A DNA stretch of 64,000 nucleotides from Arthrobacter sp042667405 (GCF_042667405.1 NZ_JBHVAL010000020.1:1-64000), one strand, 5' to 3'. Positions 24,386-33,971 are shown, counted from the first letter of the stretch. Made by a program: numbers and translations. The notes: a model not told the origin generated them from the sequence alone.

Positions 24386-25648
24386 ATGGCGGTTATGCAG
24401 CCATCCACCACCGTCGCGGCCATCGAGCTGCGCATTTCCATCAGCGAGACTGAACCCCTGATCTGGCGGCAACTCGTCCTTCCGGAGTCTTCTACCGTTG
24501 CCGAGCTGCATGAGGCTATCCAATGCGCCTTCGGATGGAAGAACTCGCATCTATACGCCTTGGCGGGCCACAACAAGTCCGGCAAGAAGCGCCTGATTTT
24601 CGCGCTCGACGACGGCGATGGCCCCGCAGGCGCTGAAGTGGCAGCTAACGTGCGGCTGCTGGAGCTGTTCGATCCTGCCGCTGTGGGCTTGTCTGATCTT
24701 GAGTATGAATACGACTTCGGCGACAGCTGGACCCACGAGATTGAGGTTGTGGGACAGGCTGTCTTGCAGAAGCCGGCGATCACCTGCGTGGCTGGGGCGA
24801 TGCGCGGCCCTGTCGAGGACTCCGGGGGAGTGCAGGGGTACGCCAACGTGGTTCGAGTCGTTGGCACTCCGGGGCATCCCGAGCACCGGGAAGCCGTGGA
24901 ATGGCTGGAGTTCGTGACCCAGGAGGGCATCTCAAAGTTCGATCCAGGTGCTTTTGATATGGCGGCCATCAACCGTCAGTTGGAACTATTGGCGCGGCGG
25001 TTGTGGCCGGCGGAGACCACAGAGGCCGACATCGAATTCGTCCTGGGACCGATCCTTTGGTTCTTGAATGAAGCAAACCCGGACGGGCTGCCGCTGACGA
25101 CGGCGGGCTACCTAAAGCCCGTGGTGGTCAAGAGGGCAATGGCAGACCTCGAATGGACCGAACCTTGGCAGGGGAGCGTTTCGACCGAGAGCCATGCTGC
25201 ACCCGTTCGGGTGGTACGCGAACGGCTTCAGGAATGGAAACTTCTACGCAAAAGCAAGGACAAGCTTCTCCTGACGCCAGCGGGTCGAAAGCTCGTGAAC
25301 AAACCCGCAATGCTCTGGCACTATATCGCTGACCGTTTGGCATCGCCTGGGCACCCAGGCGTACAAATTGGAACACAGCTCAAAGTGCACTGGGAGTTGA
25401 CGGGAAGCTATCCGCCCATGGGCCTCAGGGACGAGGTGATTCAGCTTGCGCTCCACGAGCACGGTTTACGAACAGTAGCTGGAGCCGACATTCCGCTCGA
25501 TTGGGCACGCGGCTTGAGGATTGATGTTCACCAGTCGTTCCTCTGCCTACGGCTCTGGAATACTAAGAAATGGGGGACAGATGAAAATGAATTGTCCCCC
25601 GCCGGGATAAATTTCCTGCTCGACGTTCAGAGTCGCTGGGGGGACTAA
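24386..25648 (+). CDS. plasmid pRiA4b ORF-3 family protein
   Basis: The protein has 420 residues. The N-terminal half is the PRiA4_ORF3 domain: LRISISETEPLIWRQLVLP, LHEAIQCAFGWKNSHLYAL and YEYDFGDSWTHEIEV, with the conserved DFGD and the PGHPEHRE-type tail. The domain is common on plasmids and mobile elements; its biochemical role is not established. The C-terminal half (about 200-420) contains a winged-helix-like stretch and is not recognised. Near cluster D and the end of the accessory region, it fits mobile-element cargo. Confidence 0.8.
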   Translation: MAVMQPSTTVAAIELRISISETEPLIWRQLVLPESSTVAELHEAIQCAFGWKNSHLYALAGHNKSGKKRLIFALDDGDGPAGAEVAANVRLLELFDPAAVGLSDLEYEYDFGDSWTHEIEVVGQAVLQKPAITCVAGAMRGPVEDSGGVQGYANVVRVVGTPGHPEHREAVEWLEFVTQEGISKFDPGAFDMAAINRQLELLARRLWPAETTEADIEFVLGPILWFLNEANPDGLPLTTAGYLKPVVVKRAMADLEWTEPWQGSVSTESHAAPVRVVRERLQEWKLLRKSKDKLLLTPAGRKLVNKPAMLWHYIADRLASPGHPGVQIGTQLKVHWELTGSYPPMGLRDEVIQLALHEHGLRTVAGADIPLDWARGLRIDVHQSFLCLRLWNTKKWGTDENELSPAGINFLLDVQSRWGD

Positions 25649-25652
25649 CCAG

Positions 25653-27035
25653 CTACGCCCGAGCGTGCTTCTTCCTGTCGGCAGGCTTGGGAGCGTTGCT
25701 GGCTTCAAGCACAGCAGCTCCCGTTCCCAACCCGCGGACCGTCCACCCAGCACTCCGCCAAGCATCAGCGTTCAGGACGTTCCGAGCGTCCAGCACCATC
25801 CGGCGTCGTACGAGTGATCCCGCAACCGAAGGCGAGAGGGAGACGTATTCGTCCCATTCGGTGAGCAGCAGCACCAGCTCCGCGCCTTCCAGCGCGCGAT
25901 TGGTGGAGGCTTCGAAGCGGATCTGCGGGTAGCGGATCCAGGCGTTGTTGATGGCCTTGGGGTCCGTGACAGTCACGTGCGCGCCGGCATCGGCGAGTTG
26001 CTGTGCGACGTCCAGGGCGGGGGAGTCGCGGATGTCGTCGGTGTCCGGCTTGAAAGCGGCCCCGAGGATGGTGACCGTGCGGCCGGACAGGAAGCCGCGG
26101 CACATGTCACGGGCGATCTCCACAGTGCGGGAACGCTGATCCAGGTTCACCGAATCCACCAACGCCATCCACTCATCCACGGAGGGCACATCCAGTTCAC
26201 GCGCCTGCGCCCGGAACGACCGGATGTCCTTGGGCAGGCAACCGCCGCCAAAGCCCAGCCCCGCATGCAGATACCGGTTGCCGATGCGCGGGTCCAGGCC
26301 CATCGCCTCACTGAGTTCGCTGACGTCGGCGCCCGACGCGTCGCACAGCTCCGCCATCGCGTTGACGAAGCTGACTTTCGTGGCCAGGAACGCGTTCGAC
26401 GCCGATTTGATCAGTTCCGCGGTCGCGAAATTGCAGACCAAACGCGGGATTCCGGCCGCAATCAGGGGCTCGTACACAGCATCCAGCACGGCAGTAACAG
26501 GTGCACCGGCAGCGGCGCCCTTTCCGCCCGGCACCCCATACACCAGCCGGTCGGGGACCAGCGAGTCCTTCACCGCGGTGCCCTGGCGCAGGAACTCCGG
26601 GTTCCAGCCGAGCAGCACGTCCGGCCGGCGGGCCAGGACCGAGCGGACGGTCTCCACCGTGCCAACCGGCACTGTTGATTTACCGACGACGGCGGCCCCC
26701 TTCGCCAGATGCGGCAGGAGGCTCCTCGTGGCGCCCATCAGGTAGGAGAGGTCCGCGGTGTCCGAAGTCTTGGACTGTGGTGTGCCCACGCAGAGGAAAT
26801 GCACCTGCGCGTCCGCTGCCTCGGCGAAGTCCGTGGTGAACGCCAGCCGGCCCGTGGTGCGGCCATCCTTCAGGAGCTCATCGAGACCGGGTTCGTGGAA
26901 GGGAGCCAGCGCCTTGTTGAGCTGCTCCACCTTGGAGGAGTCGACGTCGATCCCCACCACGGTGTGGCCCATGGAGGCGAGCGTGGCGGCGTGGACTGCG
27001 CCGAGGTAGCCGCAGCCGATCACGGAAATCTTCAT
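25653..27035 (-). CDS. ugd: UDP-glucose 6-dehydrogenase
   Basis: The protein has 460 residues. It oxidises UDP-glucose to UDP-glucuronate with NAD. The N-terminal Rossmann motif is KISVIGCGYLGAVHAATLA, the central helix region has WNPEFLRQGTAV, the catalytic cysteine lies in GFGGGCLPKD and the C-terminal domain starts at TVTILGAAFKPDTDDIRDSP. The ATG at 27035 overlaps the stop of the glycosyltransferase gene (ATGA), so the two are coupled. Its product would feed exopolysaccharide or glycolipid glucuronosylation. Confidence 0.93.
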   Translation of the reverse strand: MKISVIGCGYLGAVHAATLASMGHTVVGIDVDSSKVEQLNKALAPFHEPGLDELLKDGRTTGRLAFTTDFAEAADAQVHFLCVGTPQSKTSDTADLSYLMGATRSLLPHLAKGAAVVGKSTVPVGTVETVRSVLARRPDVLLGWNPEFLRQGTAVKDSLVPDRLVYGVPGGKGAAAGAPVTAVLDAVYEPLIAAGIPRLVCNFATAELIKSASNAFLATKVSFVNAMAELCDASGADVSELSEAMGLDPRIGNRYLHAGLGFGGGCLPKDIRSFRAQARELDVPSVDEWMALVDSVNLDQRSRTVEIARDMCRGFLSGRTVTILGAAFKPDTDDIRDSPALDVAQQLADAGAHVTVTDPKAINNAWIRYPQIRFEASTNRALEGAELVLLLTEWDEYVSLSPSVAGSLVRRRMVLDARNVLNADAWRSAGWTVRGLGTGAAVLEASNAPKPADRKKHARA

Positions 27036-28306
27036 GAAGATGGTCCTTTGCTTGAGGTGAGTTCTGAATGGCCCGTTGCTTCGCTGGGCACGCCGGAGAT
27101 GACGTCGTTGTAGTGACGAACCAACTCCGCGCTGAGCACCGGCCACGTCCGACCCTGAACCGAAGCGGTAGCTGCCGTTGCGAACGCGCGGCGCTTGGCG
27201 TCGTCGCCCATCAGGTCCTGGACGTAATCACGCAGTTGGGAGAGGTTGCCCGGTTCGTACAGCCAGCCGGTGCGCGAGTTTTCCACCAGATCCAAGGGGC
27301 CACCACGGCCAGTGGCCACCACCGGAACGCCGGACGCCATGGCCTCCTGGATGGTTTGGCAAAAAGTCTCGAACTCGCCGGGATGGACGAAAAGATCGAA
27401 GCCGGCCACAGCTTCCGCGAGGGCCTCGCCGCCCAGGAAGCCAGTGAAATGGGCCTGGGGAAGTGCGGACTGGAGTGCTTCGCGCTGCGGGCCATCACCA
27501 ACGATGACCAGCTTGGTGTTCGGCACATCCGCCAGCACCGCGAGGTCCTCAACCTGCTTCTCGACGGCGAGCCGGCCGACGTAGCCGATGATGCGCTGAC
27601 CCTCGGGCGCGACCGAGCTGCGCCACGCCGTCGAACGTTTCGCGGGATTGAAGCGCGCGGTATCCACACCGCGCCGCCACATGTCCACGCGAAGGATGCC
27701 GCGTCCGCGCAACTGGTTCAGCGCGAAGGTGGACGGCACCAAGGTGCGGGTGGCCAGGAGATGGATGTTGTCCACGCGGTTCCAGGCCCAGTTCTCCAGG
27801 AACGGCACACCGTAGCGGCCCGCGTAGCCGGGAACCTCGGTTTGGTAGATCGCGACAGTCGGGATGCCCAGCTGATGGGCGGCCTGCACGGCGCGCCAGC
27901 CGAGGACGAACGGTGAGGCAAGATGAACGACGTCGGGGGCGAAATCGGCAAGGATTCGCTTGACCCGATTCACACCACCCAACGCAACCCGCACATTCGT
28001 GTATCTGGCCAGCGGCACCGAGGGAAGCCGGTGCACATACGCACCCTTCTCGACGCTCGTAACATCAGTGTCCGACGTCGACGGCGCGATCACCATCACC
28101 TCGTCCCCGCGCTCTTGCAGATGCTCCAGCACCCGCAGTATCGAGTGGGTTACCCCATTCATCAGTGGCAGGAATGATTCGGCGACGATTGCGATCCTCA
28201 CGCCTTCCACGGTGGTCGCGGCGGTTGGCTTACTGGGTGCGCGGGGGTGGCCGGTGGGGGAAGAGTTGGTTAACAGGCGGGTTGGGGTGAGCGCTGAAGC
28301 ACTCAA
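27032..28306 (-). CDS. GT4-family glycosyltransferase (MgtA-like)
   Basis: A GT-B fold glycosyltransferase with up to 424 residues. The fold starts at RIAIVAESFLPLMNGVTHS, followed by HLASPFVLGWRAV and TEVPGYAGRYGV. The C-terminal nucleotide-sugar half has IIGYVGRLAVEKQV, and the E-x7-E motif lies in HPGEFETFCQTIQEAMASGVP. Close relatives transfer mannose or glucuronate in actinobacterial glycolipids (GDP-mannose:diacylglycerol type, including MgtA). The coupled UDP-glucose dehydrogenase makes a glucuronosyl acceptor plausible. The first 35 residues are polar and may not be translated; a GTG near residue 35 is an alternative start. Confidence 0.85.
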   Translation of the reverse strand: MSASALTPTRLLTNSSPTGHPRAPSKPTAATTVEGVRIAIVAESFLPLMNGVTHSILRVLEHLQERGDEVMVIAPSTSDTDVTSVEKGAYVHRLPSVPLARYTNVRVALGGVNRVKRILADFAPDVVHLASPFVLGWRAVQAAHQLGIPTVAIYQTEVPGYAGRYGVPFLENWAWNRVDNIHLLATRTLVPSTFALNQLRGRGILRVDMWRRGVDTARFNPAKRSTAWRSSVAPEGQRIIGYVGRLAVEKQVEDLAVLADVPNTKLVIVGDGPQREALQSALPQAHFTGFLGGEALAEAVAGFDLFVHPGEFETFCQTIQEAMASGVPVVATGRGGPLDLVENSRTGWLYEPGNLSQLRDYVQDLMGDDAKRRAFATAATASVQGRTWPVLSAELVRHYNDVISGVPSEATGHSELTSSKGPSS

Positions 28307-28381
28307 TGCTGGGAGTTACCTGTGCGCGCTGTAGACTCCGCTCAACGACGCGACAGTCGCGTCTCAATTTATGGGGGTCCC

Positions 28382-30268
28382 ATGAGGTCTGTCGCGCTCG
28401 GAACAGCTGTGTCCGGAGCCAGGAAAAAATATCGAAGGATTACGACGGCGGCCCTTGCCGTTGCCGGAGCGCTTGCAGCTTCGCTGTTGCTCAGTCCGCC
28501 TGCGGTGGCTGACGTGCTCGTGGCGGATATACCGGTGGGAACGGCGCCTCATGCTTTGGCTGTCGGCGCAACCGGAAAGGTGTATGTTGCGACGGCGAGT
28601 GGACTTTCAGTCATCGATGGCGTGACTAACAAGGCCAGCATCATTGACACCGGTGGTCCTGTCGGCGGAGTAGTTGTCCACCCCAACGGTCAGATTTACG
28701 CGAGTGTGGCGGGCGCATCTGGTGCGCCGGGATCAGTAGCCGTCATCGATGGTTCGACAAATATGTTGACGGCAAAGATCCCGACCGGTGTGGACCCACG
28801 CAACATCGCGATCAACGAGGCGACGGGCAAAATCTATGTCGGCTTTAGCTTCGGCGTCACGGTAATCGACGGGAACACCCACGCCACTGACACCATCCCT
28901 TTTTACAACTACGCCCCCCAGAGCATCGCTGTCGACCCGACCACGAACACCATCTACGTCGGATATTCGAATGTAGTGACCATTATTAACGGGCAGACGA
29001 ATGAGGCATCCAACTGGACCTTTTTCCTGGGAACTGTTTCTGGAATGACCTGGAGCCCCGAGAACCAGCGAGTGTATGCCGTAACGACTGGCATCCGGGG
29101 CAGCGAAGTTTATGCAATTCACGACATCAACCAAGCGGACACGGTTTACTCCACTTCTGAGAAGCTGGGCAAGATTGCGGTCAACGCGGCGAACAGCGTC
29201 CTGTACGTTGAAGCTGCCGGTACTAACAGCGAAGCGTCAGTGTTGGTGATTGATGCCAAGAACAGATCAAAGATCGCCAGGGTGGGCGTCGCTGGACAGC
29301 CGGGCGCAATGGGTGTGAACTCTCTTCGCGGAAAAGCTTATATCCCTACTTTCGGGGGTGGAACGACCATCCTCGATAAAGGCAACGTCACCTCCACCGT
29401 TCGGACCGGAACGGAACCTGTCGCTGCTGCAGTCGATGCGAAATCAGGCAAGGCTTACGTCGCCAACAGGGGAAGTTCGTCGGTGACGGTCATCGACGAA
29501 AACATTCCTGCGCCCGTCAAGAATGACTTCAACGGTGACCGAACAACTGACGTACTGGCGCGGGACGCCGGAGGTTTGCTGTGGCTGTATCCCGGCAACG
29601 GTGCTGGCGGATGGTTGCCGAAGGTTCAAGTGGGCTCAGGCTGGAATGTCATGACCGCTTTGATCGCTCCAGGTGACTTCAACGGGGACGGAACCTCAGA
29701 TGTGCTCGCCCGCGATAATGCCGGCACCCTCTGGCTGTATCCGGGGGACGGCGTGGGTGGCTGGCTTCCGCGCAAACAGGTGGGCGCCGGATGGTTTGTC
29801 ATGACCGCCATTACTGCTGCCGGCGACTTTAACGGGGATGGAAAGGTTGATGTCCTGGCCCGGGATGGTTCCGGGCTTCTGTGGCTGTACCCAGGCAATG
29901 GTTCGGGCGGCTGGTTGTCGCGCGTCCAGGTTGGCTCTGGCTGGTCGGGCATGTCGGCCATCACAGGCGTCGGCGACTTCAACGGCGACGGTACGGCTGA
30001 CGTCGTCTCGCGTGACGGTGCCGGCACCCTCTGGCTTTATCCCGGGAACGGATTCGGTGGATGGTTGGCTCCGCGTCAAACTGGCTCCGGCTGGAACGTG
30101 ATGAACGCCTTGGTGGGACCGGGGGACTTCAACGGTGACGGTAAGACTGACATCCTGTCGCGGGACTCATCCGGTGCGCTGTGGCTCTTTGCGGGAAGCG
30201 GAGGACCTGCGTGGCCTAATGGAAGCCTAGCGGGGGCCGGATGGAACGTGATGACTGCCATTTTGTAG
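28382..30268 (+). CDS. secreted beta-propeller/VCBS repeat protein
   Basis: The protein has 628 residues. A signal peptide (basic KKYRR, then ALAVAGALAASLLLSPPAVA) is cut near residue 43. Residues about 45-375 hold YncE/NHL-like propeller blades (repeated IYVG, VIDG and GKAYV segments). Residues about 380-628 hold five FG-GAP/VCBS repeats, each starting DFNGD-x-x-x-D-V/I and containing LLWLYPGNG-like turns; the Asp-rich loops should bind calcium. No sortase motif or anchor is visible, so it is probably released or loosely wall-bound. GGGGG lies before the ATG at 28382. It diverges from the glycosyltransferase gene. Confidence 0.8.
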   Translation: MRSVALGTAVSGARKKYRRITTAALAVAGALAASLLLSPPAVADVLVADIPVGTAPHALAVGATGKVYVATASGLSVIDGVTNKASIIDTGGPVGGVVVHPNGQIYASVAGASGAPGSVAVIDGSTNMLTAKIPTGVDPRNIAINEATGKIYVGFSFGVTVIDGNTHATDTIPFYNYAPQSIAVDPTTNTIYVGYSNVVTIINGQTNEASNWTFFLGTVSGMTWSPENQRVYAVTTGIRGSEVYAIHDINQADTVYSTSEKLGKIAVNAANSVLYVEAAGTNSEASVLVIDAKNRSKIARVGVAGQPGAMGVNSLRGKAYIPTFGGGTTILDKGNVTSTVRTGTEPVAAAVDAKSGKAYVANRGSSSVTVIDENIPAPVKNDFNGDRTTDVLARDAGGLLWLYPGNGAGGWLPKVQVGSGWNVMTALIAPGDFNGDGTSDVLARDNAGTLWLYPGDGVGGWLPRKQVGAGWFVMTAITAAGDFNGDGKVDVLARDGSGLLWLYPGNGSGGWLSRVQVGSGWSGMSAITGVGDFNGDGTADVVSRDGAGTLWLYPGNGFGGWLAPRQTGSGWNVMNALVGPGDFNGDGKTDILSRDSSGALWLFAGSGGPAWPNGSLAGAGWNVMTAIL

Positions 30269-30330
30269 GCAACGAGTTACGTCCGGAGATCGCTGCTGAT
30301 GGATCTTTGACTCGATAAACGTAGGAATGT

Positions 30331-30356
30331 GCCCCCTAGGCGATGGCTTAGGGGGC
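30331..30356. terminator. hairpin between convergent genes
   Basis: GCCCCCTA pairs with TAGGGGGC around a 10-nt loop. It overlaps the stop codon of the MerR gene and lies about 60 bp after the VCBS gene. Confidence 0.55.
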
Positions 30357-30779
30357 CGCTCCCGCCCCACCCCGCGCCGCCTTCAAATCCTTCCGCAGCC
30401 CGCGGTTGTCCGCCCGCAGCTCCTCGTTGTGCTCACTCAGCCCGCGGTTGTCCGCCGTCAGCCCCCGATTCGCCTCCTCCAGCTCCAGCACACGTTTCAC
30501 GCCGGCCAGGTTCAGCCCTTCATCGAGCAACACCCCGATCCGACGCAGAGTCGCGAGGTCGTTTTCGCTGTAGCGGCGAGTGCCGCCGTCGGTCCTTTCG
30601 GGAGTGAGCAGGCCTTTGCGCTCGTACTGCCGGATGTTCTGCTGCCCGGTGCCCACCAGTTCCGCGGCAACCGAGATCGCGTAAACGCCCCGTCCGTCAT
30701 CGGAACCCGCGCCCGAAGCGGAGGCGACCAGTCCGCCGTCGTGCTCCGCGGCGGCGGCCGAGCGATCCGAACCTGCCAT
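30348..30779 (-). CDS. HspR-like MerR-family regulator
   Basis: The protein has 143 residues. After a disordered N-terminus comes a MerR DNA-binding domain (VYAISVAAELVGTGQQNIRQ, YERKGLLTPERTDGGTRRYS, DEGLNLAGVKRVLELEE), very close in pattern to HspR, the actinobacterial heat-shock repressor. The C-terminus is a heptad-like coiled coil with repeated RGL/NRGL units. It is divergent from the hsp20 gene 143 bp away and is a good candidate for its repressor. I do not see a clear HAIR box (CTTGAGT-N7-ACTCAAG) between them. Confidence 0.85.
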   Translation of the reverse strand: MAGSDRSAAAAEHDGGLVASASGAGSDDGRGVYAISVAAELVGTGQQNIRQYERKGLLTPERTDGGTRRYSENDLATLRRIGVLLDEGLNLAGVKRVLELEEANRGLTADNRGLSEHNEELRADNRGLRKDLKAARGGAGAAP

Positions 30780-30921
30780 CAAAAACCTCCGAAAATCTTC
30801 CAAAAACCTACTTGCACCACTCTCTCACCAGTGCTATAAAAAATCTATACCAACCACCACAGATCTGGAGGCTGGTAACAACAACAGAATCAGCATCAAG
30901 ATCCAAAGGAGTGAGAACCAA

Positions 30922-31344
30922 ATGCTGATGCGCACTGACCCGTTCCGCGAATTCGACAGGCTCGCCCAACAGGTTTTTGGCACAACAGCACGCCCGGCCG
31001 GAATGCCGATGGATGCATGGCAGGAGGACGGACAATTCGTTGTTGCCTTCGATCTGCCAGGTGTAAGCCCTGATTCAGTGGAGTTGGACGTCGAACGCAA
31101 CGTCCTCACGGTAAAGGCCGAACGCAAGTCGCCCGCGGGCGAGAACAACGAGATGATCGCCGCCGAGCGCCCTCAGGGCGTCTTCAGCCGGCAGCTCATC
31201 CTGGGTGACACCCTGGACACCGAAGGCGTCCAAGCCAACTACGACGCCGGTGTGCTCACACTCCGCATCCCCGTCGCCGAGAAGGCCAAGCCGCGGCGCA
31301 TCGAGATCACATCCAGCGGGCAAAAGCAGGAAATCAACGCCTGA
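30922..31344 (+). CDS. hsp20: Hsp20/alpha-crystallin small heat shock protein
   Basis: The protein has 140 residues. The alpha-crystallin domain spans about 35-135: FVVAFDLPGVSPDSVELDVE, LTVKAERK, FSRQLILGDTLD and YDAGVLTLRIPVAEKAKPRRIEI. It holds unfolding proteins in an ATP-independent way. AAGGAG lies upstream of the ATG. It heads a plus-strand row with a J-domain gene and opposes an HspR-like gene, so heat induction is likely. Confidence 0.93.
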   Translation: MLMRTDPFREFDRLAQQVFGTTARPAGMPMDAWQEDGQFVVAFDLPGVSPDSVELDVERNVLTVKAERKSPAGENNEMIAAERPQGVFSRQLILGDTLDTEGVQANYDAGVLTLRIPVAEKAKPRRIEITSSGQKQEINA

Positions 31345-31570
31345 TCCGTCCGCCCTGCCGGAAGGCCCACCCGGGGGTGGCCGACCGGCAGGGCAGCGAC
31401 CGGGAACAACGGAGGCGGCCGCATCGGAATAGTTGGGCGCAGGCTTCGCGCCACGTCACAGCGTTTTTTAGCGCACATGAAAGCGGTCCCCGCCCGTCGT
31501 CTCCCGATGGATGGCCCCCGGCTCCGGCCGGGGGCCATCTCCTGATCCGCAGCATGAACCGGACACAGCA

Positions 31571-31966
31571 GTGAACACGCAGCCAGACCACTACGCCACC
31601 CTCCGCGTCGCGCCCGACGCCACGGCCCGCGACATCGCCCGCGCCTATCGCGCGCTGCTTCGGACCCACCATCCGGACACGCGCCCAAAGGCCGACGACG
31701 GCGACACCACCTCGGCGGCCGACCTCCAGGAACTGCACGCCATCATGCAGGCGTACGTCGTCTTGTCGGACCCAGGAAAGCGGGCGGCATACGACCGGGC
31801 GCGGCGGAACGGATTCGGAAGCGGCGGGACGCCGGTGAACGTCCGGGTGCACAAGCGTGCGCAGCAGCCCGGACGGAACGACGGCGGCCAGTCACCGTTG
31901 TCCTTCGGGCCACCCCGCTGGGAACCTTCGTCCAGAAACCTGAGAACACCGAGGAGCAATCCATGA
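31571..31966 (+). CDS. J-domain (DnaJ-like) protein
   Basis: The protein has about 131 residues from a GTG at 31571. The J domain (residues 7-75) reads HYATLRVAPDATARDIARAY, and the HPD motif is in RTHHPDTRP; helix IV ends KRAAYDRARR. There is no Gly/Phe zinc-finger or C-terminal substrate domain, so it is a short co-chaperone that should stimulate DnaK. The next gene overlaps its stop (ATGA). The ribosome binding site is weak. The region 31345-31570 after hsp20 shows only a GC-rich spacer. Confidence 0.8.
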   Translation: MNTQPDHYATLRVAPDATARDIARAYRALLRTHHPDTRPKADDGDTTSAADLQELHAIMQAYVVLSDPGKRAAYDRARRNGFGSGGTPVNVRVHKRAQQPGRNDGGQSPLSFGPPRWEPSSRNLRTPRSNP

Positions 31967-32340
31967 GTGCTTGGCGTCCCTATGACGACCACATTATTCC
32001 CGCGTTCTACGAACGGTTCGAACAACGCTGGGGGAGAGGGACAGCGCCGTTCCTGGACCCCGAAGTCCACGAACAACCCCTGCCACGCGCCCAGTGGATC
32101 AACCCGGATACGGGGGCCGCGATCGCCGTAGTGCCCATCTGGACGAATGACCCCGAGCACCGCTCCTTCGGGGTGTTCTACCTCCCGCCGGCGGGCGACA
32201 TCTGGATGCTGCGCCCCGGTCCAACCACGTTCGTTGAACCTCGAGGGGGAGCCAACCAGGAACAGGTGACACTCCGCAACGACGCCTTCAAAAAGGCCGT
32301 CAACCATGCCAAGGAGTTCATCTACGGGCCCCAGTTGTGA
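31963..32340 (+). CDS. hypothetical protein coupled to the J-domain gene
   Basis: The protein has 125 residues, soluble, with several Trp and Pro residues (ERFEQRWGRGTAPF, VVPIWTNDPEHRSFGVFYLP). No family is recognised. The ATG lies within the stop of the J-domain gene, so the two are translationally coupled. A role in protein quality control is inferred from position only. Confidence 0.65.
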   Translation: MSAWRPYDDHIIPAFYERFEQRWGRGTAPFLDPEVHEQPLPRAQWINPDTGAAIAVVPIWTNDPEHRSFGVFYLPPAGDIWMLRPGPTTFVEPRGGANQEQVTLRNDAFKKAVNHAKEFIYGPQL

Positions 32341-32374
32341 ATGGAGTCCCGGCACCAGGCCTGTACAAAAGAAG

Positions 32375-32416
32375 GCTGGTGCAGCCTGGGAAAAATCCTA
32401 AGGCGGCTGCACCAGC
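32375..32416 (+). terminator. hairpin after the heat-shock row
   Basis: GCTGGTGCAGCC pairs perfectly with GGCTGCACCAGC (12-bp stem, 18-nt loop), 35 bp past the stop. The remainder of 32341-32621 shows no gene. Confidence 0.55.
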
Positions 32417-32621
32417 TGCTAGTACGACTTTCTGTTAGAAGTTATGACACCTATCCATTGGCCGCTCCTAGTTCCCGGCTTCGATTTTTCCGGGCCTTCA
32501 ACATCAGCGGGGGGCGCTCGCCTGCCCCGGGAGAACACCTCCCATCTTACGGCGACCAACAGGAAAAAGCGCTTGAATTCGCGGTATTTCAGGGGCGCCT
32601 GACGGGCTTGGAGAGCTGGCC

Positions 32622-33971
32622 GTGGCACGATTGATCACGATGAAACTGCGCGCTGATCAGACCGGAAACCGTGGCCTCCCTATGCCCCTTTGGCTGCAGG
32701 GCGGTCTGGAAGCGGCTCAGGCGGCGTTCATTTCCGCCATCGTGGTGGTGCTTCCGCTGGTCGGCGTATGGGCGACCGATGGTTTCCAGAACCGGAATGT
32801 GGACGCCCTGGCACGGATGGGAGGCCAGGCCTGGTTGCTCATTCACGGTGTTCCGTTGGAGCTCGCTCATGTGAATATCGGCCCCGCGGCCCACCCCGGA
32901 TCAGGGCTGCTTTCCTTGATCCCGTTGGGCTTGACGCTCATCCCGTTCCTGTTGGCGTGGCGGGCAGGCCGTCGTCTGGCCCGTGCCTCTTACACCGACC
33001 AGCTGTGGCAGGCCTTTTTCGGCGCCTTCCTTGTCTACGCGGCTTTCGGAGCTGCCACCGGATTCGTGTGCCGCACTACCGAAGTTGTCATCAACCTTTG
33101 GTTGGCCATGGCCATACCCCTGATTTCGTTTGGCTTGGGCATGGTCGTTGGAGCCCGGCGGGAGGCGGGCTCGTGGAGCCGACTGATCGGCGTGGACGCC
33201 GTCGCTTGGCTCGCCAAAACCAGTCAGCACTCTCGGTGGGCTGGCTCCTATGTGGGCTCGGTGCTGAAGGCTGGATTCGTGGCGGCGATGGCCGCCGTGT
33301 GCCTGTCGGCTGTGCTGCTGGCCGTCACGATCGTGTGGCACTGGACCGACATCATCGCTGTTTACGAAGGGCTGAAGGCCGGGGCTCTGGGAGGCGCCGT
33401 GCTCACCATTGCCCAACTCGGCTTCCTGCCGAACCTGGTCATCTTCGCCTTGGCGTGGTCCTCGGGGGCGGGCTTCTCGCTCGGCATCGGCTCCACAGCC
33501 GGTCCGCTGGGCACCGCGGTGGGACCGCTGCCGGCCGTCCCCATCCTTGGCAGCCTCCCCGCAGGCCAGCTCGAATTTGGGGCGATGGCACTGGCTTTGC
33601 CCGTTGTCGCCGGGATCCTGGCTGGCTGGTGGTTCCTGCGCGAAGGCGAAAACCACTTTGACGAGTGGCTCTCCATCAAGATCAAAGCCCGCTGGTTCAC
33701 CGCCACCGTTTCCACCCTTTTCCTGGGGGCTTTCATAGGCGCGGTTGCGGGCTTGCTTGGCGGAGCGTTGGCTTGGATCGCACGCGGTTCCGCCGGCATT
33801 GGGCGGCTCACGGAAATCGGACCCCATCCGTTGTGGACGGCAGTCTGGCTGGCCGCCGAAGTGGGGATCGGCGTCGTAATTGGTTACGCGGTGGGGCCGT
33901 GGCTGGAACGCAGCCAGAAGCTGCGCGAGGCGAACCTGGAAGAAAACGCGTACGACGACGAGCACGCCTGA
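32622..33971 (+). CDS. DUF6350 family membrane protein
   Basis: The protein has 449 residues with about 11 membrane helices. Its pattern (LWLQGGLEAAQAAFISAIVV, PLGLTLIPFLLAWRAGRRLA, NLVIFALAWSSGAGFSLGIGS) matches DUF6350, a family formerly labelled cell division protein PerM that sits next to purN and purH in many actinobacteria. Its biochemical role is not known. The GTG at 32622 has GGAGAG upstream; an ATG six codons later lacks a site. Confidence 0.85.
   Translation: MARLITMKLRADQTGNRGLPMPLWLQGGLEAAQAAFISAIVVVLPLVGVWATDGFQNRNVDALARMGGQAWLLIHGVPLELAHVNIGPAAHPGSGLLSLIPLGLTLIPFLLAWRAGRRLARASYTDQLWQAFFGAFLVYAAFGAATGFVCRTTEVVINLWLAMAIPLISFGLGMVVGARREAGSWSRLIGVDAVAWLAKTSQHSRWAGSYVGSVLKAGFVAAMAAVCLSAVLLAVTIVWHWTDIIAVYEGLKAGALGGAVLTIAQLGFLPNLVIFALAWSSGAGFSLGIGSTAGPLGTAVGPLPAVPILGSLPAGQLEFGAMALALPVVAGILAGWWFLREGENHFDEWLSIKIKARWFTATVSTLFLGAFIGAVAGLLGGALAWIARGSAGIGRLTEIGPHPLWTAVWLAAEVGIGVVIGYAVGPWLERSQKLREANLEENAYDDEHA

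Noticed and set aside
30780..30921. HAIR operator between the HspR-like and hsp20 genes
   Set aside because: No CTTGAGT-N7-ACTCAAG or close variant could be found by eye, only an imperfect GCAC/GTGC dyad.
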